NCBI GenBank assembly: GCA_009786775.1
Contig: WQRL01000077.1
Span: 1 to 7,638 of the forward strand
DNA from: Oscillospiraceae bacterium
GTDB lineage: Bacteria; Bacillota; Clostridia; Oscillospirales; Oscillospiraceae
Reading direction: 5' to 3'
Length of the DNA: 7,638 bases
The position numbers and the translations under genes are program-made. Positions within the stretch are counted from its first letter, which is position 1, and every line of letters begins with the position of its first letter. Shown here piece after piece: positions 1 through 7,356 of the stretch. The notes below the pieces were generated by a model. The model did not search any database, was not told the origin of the DNA, and saw only the letters and a program-made list of their open reading frames with translations.

Positions 1-257
1 AATGCGGCTATTTCTGATTGAGTAAGTGTCTTACCTTTTATTGTTGCGTCCATATCCATTGTTGTTCTGGTATCTATTCCGACCATCGCCGAGATGAGCA
101 TACCGCCCTTGAGAATAAAGCTGTCCTTATATTCCGATAATGAAACCCTCTCCAAGACGCGCTCCAACATGAAATTACGCAGAATGATTTCAGCCTCCAC
201 ATTCTTGGCTTTCGACAGGTTGCGAACAAGCGCCTTTAATTGAGTTGATGTTTTCAC
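1..257 (-). CDS. abiEii: AbiEii/AbiGii-family nucleotidyltransferase toxin, N-terminal part (runs off the left edge)
   Basis: Toxin half of an AbiE type IV toxin-antitoxin system; the family consists of cytoplasmic DNA polymerase beta-like nucleotidyltransferases that block growth or abort phage infection. I translated the 85 visible codons. The segment FILKGGMLIS (about residues 48-56) followed by RTTMDMD (residues 64-70) matches the family pattern of a KGG loop and then the D-x-D metal-binding pair, here D68 and D70. The rest of the catalytic domain lies outside the window, so intactness cannot be judged. The start is GTG at 257-255, with GGAGG at 265-269 seven bases upstream. The GTG overlaps the antitoxin stop by four bases (GTGA), so translation is probably coupled and the two genes form one operon. 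The low start-codon strength may keep toxin below antitoxin. Confidence 0.88.
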   Translation of the reverse strand, partial: MKTSTQLKALVRNLSKAKNVEAEIILRNFMLERVLERVSLSEYKDSFILKGGMLISAMVGIDTRTTMDMDATIKGKTLTQSEIAA

Positions 258-856
258 AGTAGTACCTCCATGTAATTTCTAAGTAGCTTGGTAACACTAA
301 ACACTTCCGCCATCTGCATTAGTGTGTTTAGATTTTTCTCTTTGCGGCGTGCATATCGCTTGAGAGCATCGGTCACAACTGCGATGTCCATTTGATTGCG
401 GCTCCGCAGGCAGTCGCAGATTGTGCGCTCCATACCGTAAGCAGCGACTTTGTTCCCAAACATCGTAGAAAGCTGTGTAACACCAACTTCATGTAATTCA
501 CGTTTGATAGTGAAAACGGTAAGGCCGTCCGCCTTTAGCCGAGTGGCGTTATAGCCTGTCGGCACGGTAACAGTATAGTTGATGGGATCTCGGTCTGTGA
601 GGTCATGCAAAAACAAGGCAGTTTCATGTGAATAAACAATTTTTGGTCGGCGCAATTGGATAACATGCATTCTATCAGCAAACTCATCAGGTGAAACATA
701 TACGCCAAAGGTAACCCGCTCCAAGTCACCAGACTTTACAAGCAGGCGTAATCGCTCATTTGAAATCCCGGCATGGTTTGCTTGGGCTGTAGTGACTGTA
801 CCGCCGTTTTGCGATAAAACTGATTGTAGATTATCAGGCAAAAGCAAGTTGTTCAT
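254..856 (-). CDS. abiEi: AbiEi-family antitoxin and transcriptional repressor
   Basis: Antitoxin of the AbiE type IV system. Known AbiEi proteins have an N-terminal winged helix-turn-helix that represses the operon and a C-terminal domain that antagonises the toxin without a stable complex. From the chosen start the protein is 200 aa, a usual length. Residues about 8-57 (GGTVTTAQANHAGIS, then LVKSGDLERVTFGVYVSP) are the typical winged-helix signature, and the rest fits the C-terminal domain (EIVYSHETALFLHDL-like stretch, MERTICDCLRSR). The open frame extends to a TTG at 892, but a TTGATT-17-TATGAT promoter has its -10 at 881-886, so transcription should begin after that TTG. ATG at 856 is preferred, although its GGAG (857-860) directly abuts it; the TTG at 847 is nine bases from the same GGAG and is a real alternative. 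The gene overlaps the toxin start by four bases. Confidence 0.87.
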   Translation of the reverse strand: MNNLLLPDNLQSVLSQNGGTVTTAQANHAGISNERLRLLVKSGDLERVTFGVYVSPDEFADRMHVIQLRRPKIVYSHETALFLHDLTDRDPINYTVTVPTGYNATRLKADGLTVFTIKRELHEVGVTQLSTMFGNKVAAYGMERTICDCLRSRNQMDIAVVTDALKRYARRKEKNLNTLMQMAEVFSVTKLLRNYMEVLL

Positions 857-863
857 CTCCGTT

Positions 864-930
864 TTGATTTTTGTGCTCTTATCATATCTCAAACTTGCAC
901 AAAAATCAAGAGCTTATTTGATTTTTGAGC
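864..930. promoter_or_regulatory. Probable AbiEi operator: inverted and direct repeats around the promoter
   Basis: A perfect 13-bp inverted repeat, TTGATTTTTGTGC (864-876) and GCACAAAAATCAA (897-909), has a 20-bp spacer that holds the -10. A third copy, TTGATTTTTGAGC (918-930), differs at one position and forms a second inverted pair with the middle copy across an 8-bp spacer. AbiEi antitoxins are known to autoregulate by binding inverted repeats in their own promoter, so these are the natural candidates. The assignment is inferred from position and symmetry. Confidence 0.6.
881..909 (-). promoter_or_regulatory. Promoter of the abiE operon
   Basis: Read on the minus strand, a -35 TTGATT (904-909) and a -10 TATGAT (881-886) are separated by exactly 17 bases. 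Transcription should start near 874, leaving a leader of about 18-20 bases before the ATG at 856. The -35 lies inside one arm of the inverted repeat at 897-909, which is the geometry expected for repression by AbiEi. Confidence 0.65.
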
Positions 931-956
931 TCATATCAAAAATAAAATAAGCATAG

Positions 957-1049
957 AAATCAAAAACCGCGATTGCATTCGAAGCCACAGGTGTTCGTGC
1001 GATAGCGTGTGAATTAGGCATCAGTACCGACACTGTACTCTCTGTTTTA
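957..1049 (+). pseudogene. Possible remnant of an IS1-like transposase (helix-turn-helix part)
   Basis: In the plus frame starting at 957 the translation contains EATGVRAIACELGISTDTVLSVL (969-1049), split here by its parts: GVRAIA, LGIS and DTVLSVL. This resembles the DNA-binding end of IS1-family InsA proteins (pattern G-x-R-A-x-A-x-x-x-G-(I/V)-x-x-x-T-V-L). There is no start codon, no zinc-finger part upstream (a stop precedes at 954-956) and no recognisable catalytic part downstream; after about 1050 the frame continues to a stop at 1161 with unrelated residues. It is best read as a short decayed fragment, and it could be chance similarity. Confidence 0.35.
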
Positions 1050-1299
1050 TTTGCATTGCCTACTCTAAGAACTACAGTCCACAGACCAGCCGAATGCTGG
1101 CGGGTGCTTCGGGGGAAAGGGGGGCGGACGCAGTCTTGGAACACAAGTTTTAGAGTGATTTAGGCTCTCCGCCAGGGTGGACGTGACTGACGGAGGCCGC
1201 CCCGCTTTTTCCCGGAGCATTTGCCAGTATCCGGCGGATGGTTTTAGCCATGTTTGAGCTGTAGTGGCCGGAGCTGGGCGTAGGCGAAATGATTAGGGT
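1050..1299. other. GC-rich intergenic stretch, no gene recognised
   Basis: This stretch is visibly richer in G and C than the abiE genes beside it and contains G-runs (about 1108-1127). A minus-strand frame of 33 codons (1251-1150, beginning MAKTIRRILANAPGKSG) reads like protein but has no ribosome binding site that I can see and no known relative that I can name. Small hairpins exist, for example CCAGC/GCTGG near 1085-1100. Together with the transposase-like fragment to its left, it may be debris of an inserted element. Confidence 0.3.
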
Positions 1300-1320
1300 G
1301 AACTATGTCAAGAAGAACTA

Positions 1321-2760
<1,440 letters not shown>

Positions 2761-2862
2761 GGAGGGGAGCGGGCGTCTGGCCGCAAAGAGTTACCCCAAT
2801 CGAAATTACGCTGCTTCTATAGGGCAGCACTAGCTTCAAAATAGCATTTAGACAAATGAACA

Positions 2863-2911
2863 GATTAACGGTTCTGATGACTGCCACAAAAAGTCAACAG
2901 AACCGTCAATC
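2863..2911. repeat. Long imperfect inverted repeat (20-base arms, 9-base loop)
   Basis: The left arm 2863-2882 and right arm 2892-2911 are complementary at 18 of 20 positions, around the loop GCCACAAAA. It starts about 100 bases after the tpl stop. Neither side carries a good T-run (TCGTCAAAAG follows on plus), so it is not a textbook Rho-independent terminator. It could protect the 3' end of the tpl mRNA, be a small mobile-repeat relic, or be part of a structured RNA. Confidence 0.6.
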
Positions 2912-2936
2912 TCGTCAAAAGAAAGGTAAGTGAAAA

Positions 2937-2974
2937 TTGCGCCGGGGTAAGCGCAAGATACCACATAGTGTGGT
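2937..2974 (+). repeat. Two adjacent short perfect hairpins
   Basis: TTGCGC (2937-2942) pairs with GCGCAA (2951-2956) around an 8-base loop. Three bases later ACCACA (2960-2965) pairs with TGTGGT (2969-2974) around a TAG triloop. They follow the long inverted repeat at 2863-2911 by 25 bases. Read on the minus strand, the first hairpin is followed by TTTTC, which is too short for a confident terminator. Confidence 0.4.
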
Positions 2975-3208
2975 TATGCTTTTAGGCTGGAGGATAAGAC
3001 TAAAATCACAGGAGGGAAACAGTCTAAAAGCAAATGCGTGTAGAATTTGTATAGGATGTAAATGTACGGAGACCATGCAAAAGGTAACTAAAGAAAATTT
3101 TCATCCACGATACGCTCAGGCTGGGAGAGAAGCCGGTTGCGCATGCGTCCGAAAGTTATAAAACCCACCCCCTTTACAAAAACGAAATATATCTTTTTTG
3201 CATAATTG

Positions 3209-3250
3209 AATCCGCACTTAAATGATAAGTGCGGATTGAAGTCTTTATTA
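3209..3250 (+). terminator. Perfect 12-bp hairpin, possible terminator
   Basis: AATCCGCACTTA (3209-3220) and TAAGTGCGGATT (3226-3237) form an uninterrupted 12-bp stem with a 5-base loop. On the plus strand it is followed by GAAGTCTTTATTA, a T-rich but imperfect tail. On the minus strand, downstream of the TetR gene ending at 3323, the tail is poorer (CAATTATGC). It sits between two converging genes, so it may stop transcription from either side, most credibly plus-strand readthrough from tpl. Confidence 0.45.
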
Positions 3251-3322
3251 TACCCAAAATAAGTTTGATATTTTCGCAAAATACGCCCCGTCAGCCGTTG
3301 CATCAAAAACCGGGGCATCGGC

Positions 3323-3940
3323 CTAAAGCAATGCGGTTGAAATGAGCGCGGTGAGCATGGCGCAGATGTACTCTTCCTGCTCTAGCTGACCAACATTGTA
3401 ATCGGTGCGGGCAAAAGCCTTTACTCCCATCATCATCATTGAATCAACCAGGAGGGTGGCGAAGGTGGTAAGGTCAAAATCGGAGGAGATCCGCCCAATA
3501 TCGACTCCATGCCGCAAAATGGACGCAACATACTCCACGCTGTCTGCGCTGCTTTCAGAGAACATCTTGCCGGCAACCGGGTCTTGGAAAATTCTCATGT
3601 AAATAATCTTGGTTATGAGAATCATCCTGGTGTACTTTTTTTGGTCCTGCGACATAAATGAATAGCGCAGCAGTGGAACAATTTCGTCAGCTTTTGCAGT
3701 CTCAAGTGAATTTTGGGCCTCTTGTACGGGTGTGCGGTTGTCATACTGATGCTGTAAGTAATAGCTGTATGCAAACTCAAGTATTTTTTCCTTACTCTCA
3801 AAATGATAATAAATCGATGCGGCGTTTATACCAATTCTCTTTGCTATGTCGCGTGTGGTAACATTTTCATAGCCTAATGTGCTTACCATCTCGACAAATG
3901 TGTCGAAGATTTTTTCCTTGGTTTGTGAGAGTTCGCTCAT
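3323..3940 (-). CDS. TetR/AcrR-family transcriptional regulator (first of a divergent pair)
   Basis: A 205-aa one-component regulator of normal TetR length. The N-terminal helix-turn-helix at about residues 27-48 reads VTTRDIAKRIGINAASIYYHF, the classic TetR signature, followed by ESKEKIL. The C-terminal three quarters should form the helical ligand-binding and dimer domain and give no clue to the ligand; it has a run of four methionines (SMMMMG) late in the protein. The frame is open to an ATG at 3982, but the ATG at 3940 is preferred because GGAGG (3948-3952) lies seven bases before it, and because 3982 falls about where the transcript should start. It is divergent from a second TetR gene whose helix-turn-helix is 24 of 33 identical, so the two probably recognise similar DNA and regulate each other. 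The ligand and target genes are unknown. Confidence 0.9.
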   Translation of the reverse strand: MSELSQTKEKIFDTFVEMVSTLGYENVTTRDIAKRIGINAASIYYHFESKEKILEFAYSYYLQHQYDNRTPVQEAQNSLETAKADEIVPLLRYSFMSQDQKKYTRMILITKIIYMRIFQDPVAGKMFSESSADSVEYVASILRHGVDIGRISSDFDLTTFATLLVDSMMMMGVKAFARTDYNVGQLEQEEYICAMLTALISTALL

Positions 3941-3991
3941 CAAGTAGCCTCCATGGGTCGAAGTGGGGTGAATTATTGCCATGCCGCAGGC

Positions 3992-4020
3992 ATCATATCA
4001 TAAATATTCACACTTGACAA
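3992..4020 (-). promoter_or_regulatory. Promoter of the minus-strand TetR gene
   Basis: On the minus strand, -35 TTGTCA (4015-4020) and -10 TATGAT (3992-3997) are spaced by 17 bases. The start should be near 3985, giving a leader of about 45 bases that begins in the small palindrome ATGCCGCAGGCAT (3981-3993). The -35 overlaps the -35 of the opposite promoter by five bases. Confidence 0.7.
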
Positions 4021-4042
4021 CCAATCTAGCGTTTGGTAGAAT
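4014..4042 (+). promoter_or_regulatory. Promoter of the plus-strand TetR gene
   Basis: TTGACA (4014-4019, full consensus) and TAGAAT (4037-4042) are spaced by 17 bases. The predicted start is near 4049, leaving a leader of about 63 bases before the ATG at 4112. The spacer and start region are covered by two copies of AGCGTTTGGT, the likely operator. Confidence 0.75.
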
Positions 4043-4065
4043 GATATCTAACAAGCGTTTGGTTG
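4020..4065. promoter_or_regulatory. Repeated operator-like sites for the TetR pair
   Basis: Two 18-base sites, 4022-4039 and 4048-4065, agree at 14 of 18 positions and share the core AGCGTTTGGT (4028-4037 and 4054-4063), 26 bases apart. Each has partial dyad symmetry: ACCAA...TTGGT at 4020-4037 and CAAGCGTTTG at 4052-4061. The first lies between -35 and -10 of the plus promoter, the second at its expected start. TetR repressors commonly bind partly palindromic sites in this position. Confidence 0.55.
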
Positions 4066-4068
4066 ATG

Positions 4069-4091
4069 AATTGCGCAGGGTGCATGCAATT
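4069..4091 (+). promoter_or_regulatory. Leader hairpin before the plus-strand TetR gene
   Basis: AATTGC (4069-4074) pairs with GCAATT (4086-4091), and inside it GCA (4075-4077) pairs with TGC (4081-4083) around a GGG loop, with a two-base bulge. It ends 20 bases before the ATG, in a leader whose ribosome binding site is poor (AATAGG at 4095-4100, 11 bases away). It may modulate translation, or it may be an extra protein-binding palindrome. Confidence 0.35.
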
Positions 4092-4111
4092 ATGAATAGG
4101 TTGGTTTCAAA

Positions 4112-4717
4112 ATGGAAAAACGAAGCGAGCATAATACGCGCAGCAAAATACTAAGGTCTGCGGCAGACATGTTTTCAGAGAGGGGATATGAGGCTGTCAC
4201 AATCAGGGAAATAGCGAAAGCTGTGGGAATAAACTCAGCGTCGATATACTACCATTTCCCGTCAAAGGAGGACATCCTCTACAGCCTTTACAGAGTTTAT
4301 GCCCAGGCCAGGGAAAAGGCCTGCCCCGATATAAATAAACTGCTGCTCCTAGCGGAAACTGAGCCGCCCCATGAGGTGCTGCTCAAGTCCACGTTTTTTT
4401 ACGATGAAAAAGACAGGGATATGCTTGACAAAGTTCTCGTCACCGCCGCACGCAGGCTGGGCAGTGACGAAGAGAGCGAATACTTCATAAGGGAAAATAT
4501 TTTAAGCCCCATCACGTACATTCTCAGGCCGCTGCTGGAGCGGCTTATAGAACTTGGCAAAATAAAACCCTTTGATATCGGGGCATTTATCAGTGTACTG
4601 GAGTTTTACTGCTTCAGTGCCGCGGCGTTAAACAATTCGCCTTTTAGGGTGGGTGTCGCAGAATATCAAATGGGGATGAGCTTTCTTTTTTCACTTGTGG
4701 AAGTTGTAGAGCAGTAG
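4112..4717 (+). CDS. TetR/AcrR-family transcriptional regulator (second of a divergent pair)
   Basis: A 201-aa TetR-type regulator. The helix-turn-helix lies at about residues 29-50 (VTIREIAKAVGINSASIYYHF), followed by PSKEDIL. The rest is a helical C-terminal domain with no diagnostic motif, so the ligand is unknown. It closely resembles the divergent neighbour in the DNA-binding part (recognition helix INSASIYYHF versus INAASIYYHF) but little in the C-terminal domain, which suggests related operators but different signals. ATG at 4112 is the only start in frame after a stop at 4097-4099. The ribosome binding site is weak, so expression may be low. The LuxR-type gene follows after 81 bases with no promoter that I can identify in the gap, so the two may be co-transcribed. 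Confidence 0.9.
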   Translation: MEKRSEHNTRSKILRSAADMFSERGYEAVTIREIAKAVGINSASIYYHFPSKEDILYSLYRVYAQAREKACPDINKLLLLAETEPPHEVLLKSTFFYDEKDRDMLDKVLVTAARRLGSDEESEYFIRENILSPITYILRPLLERLIELGKIKPFDIGAFISVLEFYCFSAAALNNSPFRVGVAEYQMGMSFLFSLVEVVEQ

Positions 4718-4798
4718 GGCAATGTGGCCGTGGTCAGTGGAGTTATGGCTGAGCTATGGCAGTAAGGCAGGCAATATGGGCGGAGGTGACGGAAGGTT

Positions 4799-7354
4799 TT
4801 GGATAAGCATCTGAGTAATAATAAAGCCGAGTATAAACACGGGTATACGCACGGCAGCCCGTACTTGGCACGCCCGAGGTTGTGCGGGCTTTTAAGCACA
4901 GCGATGAATTACCCTCTGGTTGTAGTGTGTGCCGGCGCAGGTTACGGCAAGACACGGGCCGTCCATGACTTTTTTCAAGAAAACAGAGCGGTGACGACAT
5001 GGCTGCAAATCTCGGAGCGCGACAACATCCCTACTAGGTTTTGGGAGAGCTACACAGGCATGGTGTCAATTTCATGGCCCGGAATAGGAGCCAGGCTTTC
5101 TGAAATTGGGTTTCCCGACACGGAAGAGGCGTTTATGAAATACTGCGCCATAATGCACGAGATAGCGGTGCAGCCGGGGAAGCATGTCAGGGTGTTTGAT
5201 GATTTCCATTTGCTGACAAACCCTGCGGTCTTACGTTTTTTTGAGAGAGCTGTGAGCCTTGTGCCGTCAAATGTTACCTTGCTAGTAATCACCCGCATGA
5301 TGCCGCAGATCAACATGATAGGGATGATAATGCAGGAACGCATTTTTACAATTAGTGAGGAAGAACTGCGCTTCAGCGAGGGGGAGATTGCCGAGTATTA
5401 TGGTCAGATGAACCTGAGCGTCACAAGGCAGGGGCTTAGAAATATTTATGAAGACACTCAAGGCTGGGCTTTTGCCGTCAACTTAATCGGACGCTCCTTA
5501 ACGAAGGAAACCAAGTATGAACGCTGTGCGCTGGAAGCGATGAAAGCTAATATTTACAGGCTCATTGAAGCAGAACTGGCAGGTACGATTTCCGAAAAAC
5601 TCAGGGATTTTCTGCTGCAAATCTCACTTATTGACCATTTGGCGGCCAGCCTCATAAGGGAGCTTGCAGGAAGCTGTGAACTGGTAAAGGAAATGGAAAC
5701 CCTCAATGCCTACATCCGCTATGATCTGCATCTGGACACATACACAATACACCATCTGTTTTTGGACTATCTGCGCCAAAATCAGCACCTGCTCCCTGAG
5801 GAGCGGCGCAGCGCAGCTCTAAAAACTGCAGGCAAGTGGTGCGACAGCAACGGCTATCATGTGGATGCCTTTTCTTACTATGAGAAGGCCGGGGACTATG
5901 CCTCCGTCGTGGGGAAAGTTGCTGCATTTAATGCCCAGATGCCCCCTGACATGGCGCAAATAGCCCTTGAAATATTTGAAAATGCTCCCTCGGAAGCCAT
6001 GGTGCAAAATCCGCTTTTCCCGGGAGTTCACATAAAATGCAGAATTAACAATGGCAAAATAAATGAGGACACAATGAACCTCGCAAAGATGTACGCCGAA
6101 GCCTATGAAGCCCAGCCCGAATCACCTGAAAGAAACCGTGCGCTGGCGATTCTCTACGGAGAGCTTGCATTTTTGTCGATGCTGCTGTGTACATCAACTG
6201 ACAAGTATGACTTCGCCGGCCACCACCTCAAGATGGCGGAATACTACAGCAAAAATCCCTTTGAGGCATCCGGCACCTACAACATAGTGCCCATAAGTAC
6301 GTGGGCATCGCTGGTCGGTACGCAGAAGCTAGGGGCGCAGGAGGACTACATACAGGCCCTCACCCTCTCAATCCCATCCACATCAATTTTCGGAAAAGGC
6401 TTCTTTGTAGGTTTTGACGACTTGGCGTGGGGTGAACTTTATTTTTACAGAGGACAGCTAAACGAAGCGGAGCAGCATCTCAAGCAGGCTGTGGACAAAG
6501 CCCAGAAATGTGAGCAGTACAGCACACAAAACAGAGCTCTGGCATACCTGATGCGCATAGCCTTTTGTAGGGGTGACCTATCAGCGGCAACCGAAAAGCT
6601 AAAAGCGATGGAACTTATGCTAAACGACAGCGATCACGGTGCCAGATACACAATTTACGATATAGCAACAGGCTTTTACTATCTAACGCTAGGTCAGGCC
6701 GACAAAATTCCCGCCTGGCTTAAAGACGATTTCTCGCCATATGCCCACCCGGCATTTATCGAAAATTATGCTAACAGGATCAAGGCACAGTACCACTACC
6801 AGAAGCAACAGTACAACGCACTTTTGGCATTTATCGAAACGCAGACCAAGAAAAATATCCTTTTTGGAAAGATTGAGCTAAAACTTCTGGCGGCCCTGAT
6901 TTATTACAAGCTAAAACGGCGGGGTGAAGCAATGCGGGCCTTGGAAGAAGCCTTTGAACTGGCTGAGCCTAACAACCTGGTGGCTTTGTTTACACAATAC
7001 TCCAAAGACATGCGCACTCTGACCGCCGCCGCCCTCAGAGATGAGGACTGCGCCATACCAAGGCCCCGTCTGGAAGAAATTAACCGCAAAGCCTCCGCCT
7101 ATGCAAAGCGGCAATCGCACATGGTTACACAGTACAACATAGAAAACAACATAACCAAGCAGATAACGCTCACCCAGCGGGAAACCAAAGTTCTAAGTGA
7201 CCTCTCCCACGGCCTCTCCCGCACAGAAATAGCTGTAAGTCAGAACATCTCCCTTAATACAGTAAAAATGGTGATAAATATAATCTATGACAAGCTATGT
7301 GTTACAAACCTTCCTGATGCGATAAGAATCGGGGTAGACAAGAAGATTGTGTAA
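4799..7354 (+). CDS. MalT/LAL-type ATP-binding LuxR-family transcriptional regulator
   Basis: An 851-aa signal-transduction ATPase (STAND class) with a C-terminal LuxR helix-turn-helix, the size and order typical of LAL regulators. Order: RPRL box at 25-28; Walker A GAGYGKT (46-52); Walker B RVFDDFHLL (131-139); sensor-like VITRMMP (163-169); QGWAFAVNLIGRSL (221-234); the LAL hallmark HHLFLDYL (318-325); a helical, TPR-like region about 350-780 (for example LYFYRGQLNEAEQHLKQAV); and the LuxR domain 789-851 (LTQRETKVL, GLSRTEIA, ISLNTVK, IYDKL). Such proteins usually oligomerise with ATP on sensing an inducer and activate transcription. The start is TTG at 4799, the first possible start after a stop at 4787-4789. 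GGAGG (4782-4786) is 12 bases away and GGAAGG (4791-4796) only 2, so translation may be inefficient. Its target is unknown; the convergent flavoprotein is a candidate. Confidence 0.93.
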   Translation: MDKHLSNNKAEYKHGYTHGSPYLARPRLCGLLSTAMNYPLVVVCAGAGYGKTRAVHDFFQENRAVTTWLQISERDNIPTRFWESYTGMVSISWPGIGARLSEIGFPDTEEAFMKYCAIMHEIAVQPGKHVRVFDDFHLLTNPAVLRFFERAVSLVPSNVTLLVITRMMPQINMIGMIMQERIFTISEEELRFSEGEIAEYYGQMNLSVTRQGLRNIYEDTQGWAFAVNLIGRSLTKETKYERCALEAMKANIYRLIEAELAGTISEKLRDFLLQISLIDHLAASLIRELAGSCELVKEMETLNAYIRYDLHLDTYTIHHLFLDYLRQNQHLLPEERRSAALKTAGKWCDSNGYHVDAFSYYEKAGDYASVVGKVAAFNAQMPPDMAQIALEIFENAPSEAMVQNPLFPGVHIKCRINNGKINEDTMNLAKMYAEAYEAQPESPERNRALAILYGELAFLSMLLCTSTDKYDFAGHHLKMAEYYSKNPFEASGTYNIVPISTWASLVGTQKLGAQEDYIQALTLSIPSTSIFGKGFFVGFDDLAWGELYFYRGQLNEAEQHLKQAVDKAQKCEQYSTQNRALAYLMRIAFCRGDLSAATEKLKAMELMLNDSDHGARYTIYDIATGFYYLTLGQADKIPAWLKDDFSPYAHPAFIENYANRIKAQYHYQKQQYNALLAFIETQTKKNILFGKIELKLLAALIYYKLKRRGEAMRALEEAFELAEPNNLVALFTQYSKDMRTLTAAALRDEDCAIPRPRLEEINRKASAYAKRQSHMVTQYNIENNITKQITLTQRETKVLSDLSHGLSRTEIAVSQNISLNTVKMVINIIYDKLCVTNLPDAIRIGVDKKIV

Positions 7355-7356
7355 CG

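Larger units (their letters stand above)
2761..3322. other. Long structured intergenic region between tpl and the TetR gene
   Basis: No convincing gene was found in these 562 bases. A plus-strand frame with a TTG start at 2937 runs to 3161 (74 codons) and contains a cysteine cluster (CRICIGCKC), but it has only a weak AGG upstream and no family that I recognise. The region is notable for hairpins: a weak one at 2810-2828, a long one at 2863-2911, and short ones at 2937-2956, 2960-2974 and 3209-3237. No clear promoter was found inside it. Confidence 0.5.

Noticed and set aside
914..1144. A 76-codon minus-strand reading frame.
   Set aside because: It runs antisense to the transposase-like fragment, overlaps the abiE operator, and shows no ribosome binding site or recognisable domain; it is probably a shadow frame.
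3247..3275. A TATAAT on the minus strand (3247-3252) suggesting a promoter.
   Set aside because: No sequence near TTGACA lies 16-18 bases upstream, and no gene or clear RNA follows it.
3088..3318. A 76-codon minus-strand frame downstream of the first TetR gene.
   Set aside because: It reads straight through the perfect hairpin at 3209-3237, has no ribosome binding site and no domain that I recognise.
3941..3982. A longer start (ATG 3982) for the first TetR gene.
   Set aside because: It falls at the predicted transcript start and has no ribosome binding site, whereas ATG 3940 has GGAGG at seven bases and gives a standard TetR N-terminus.
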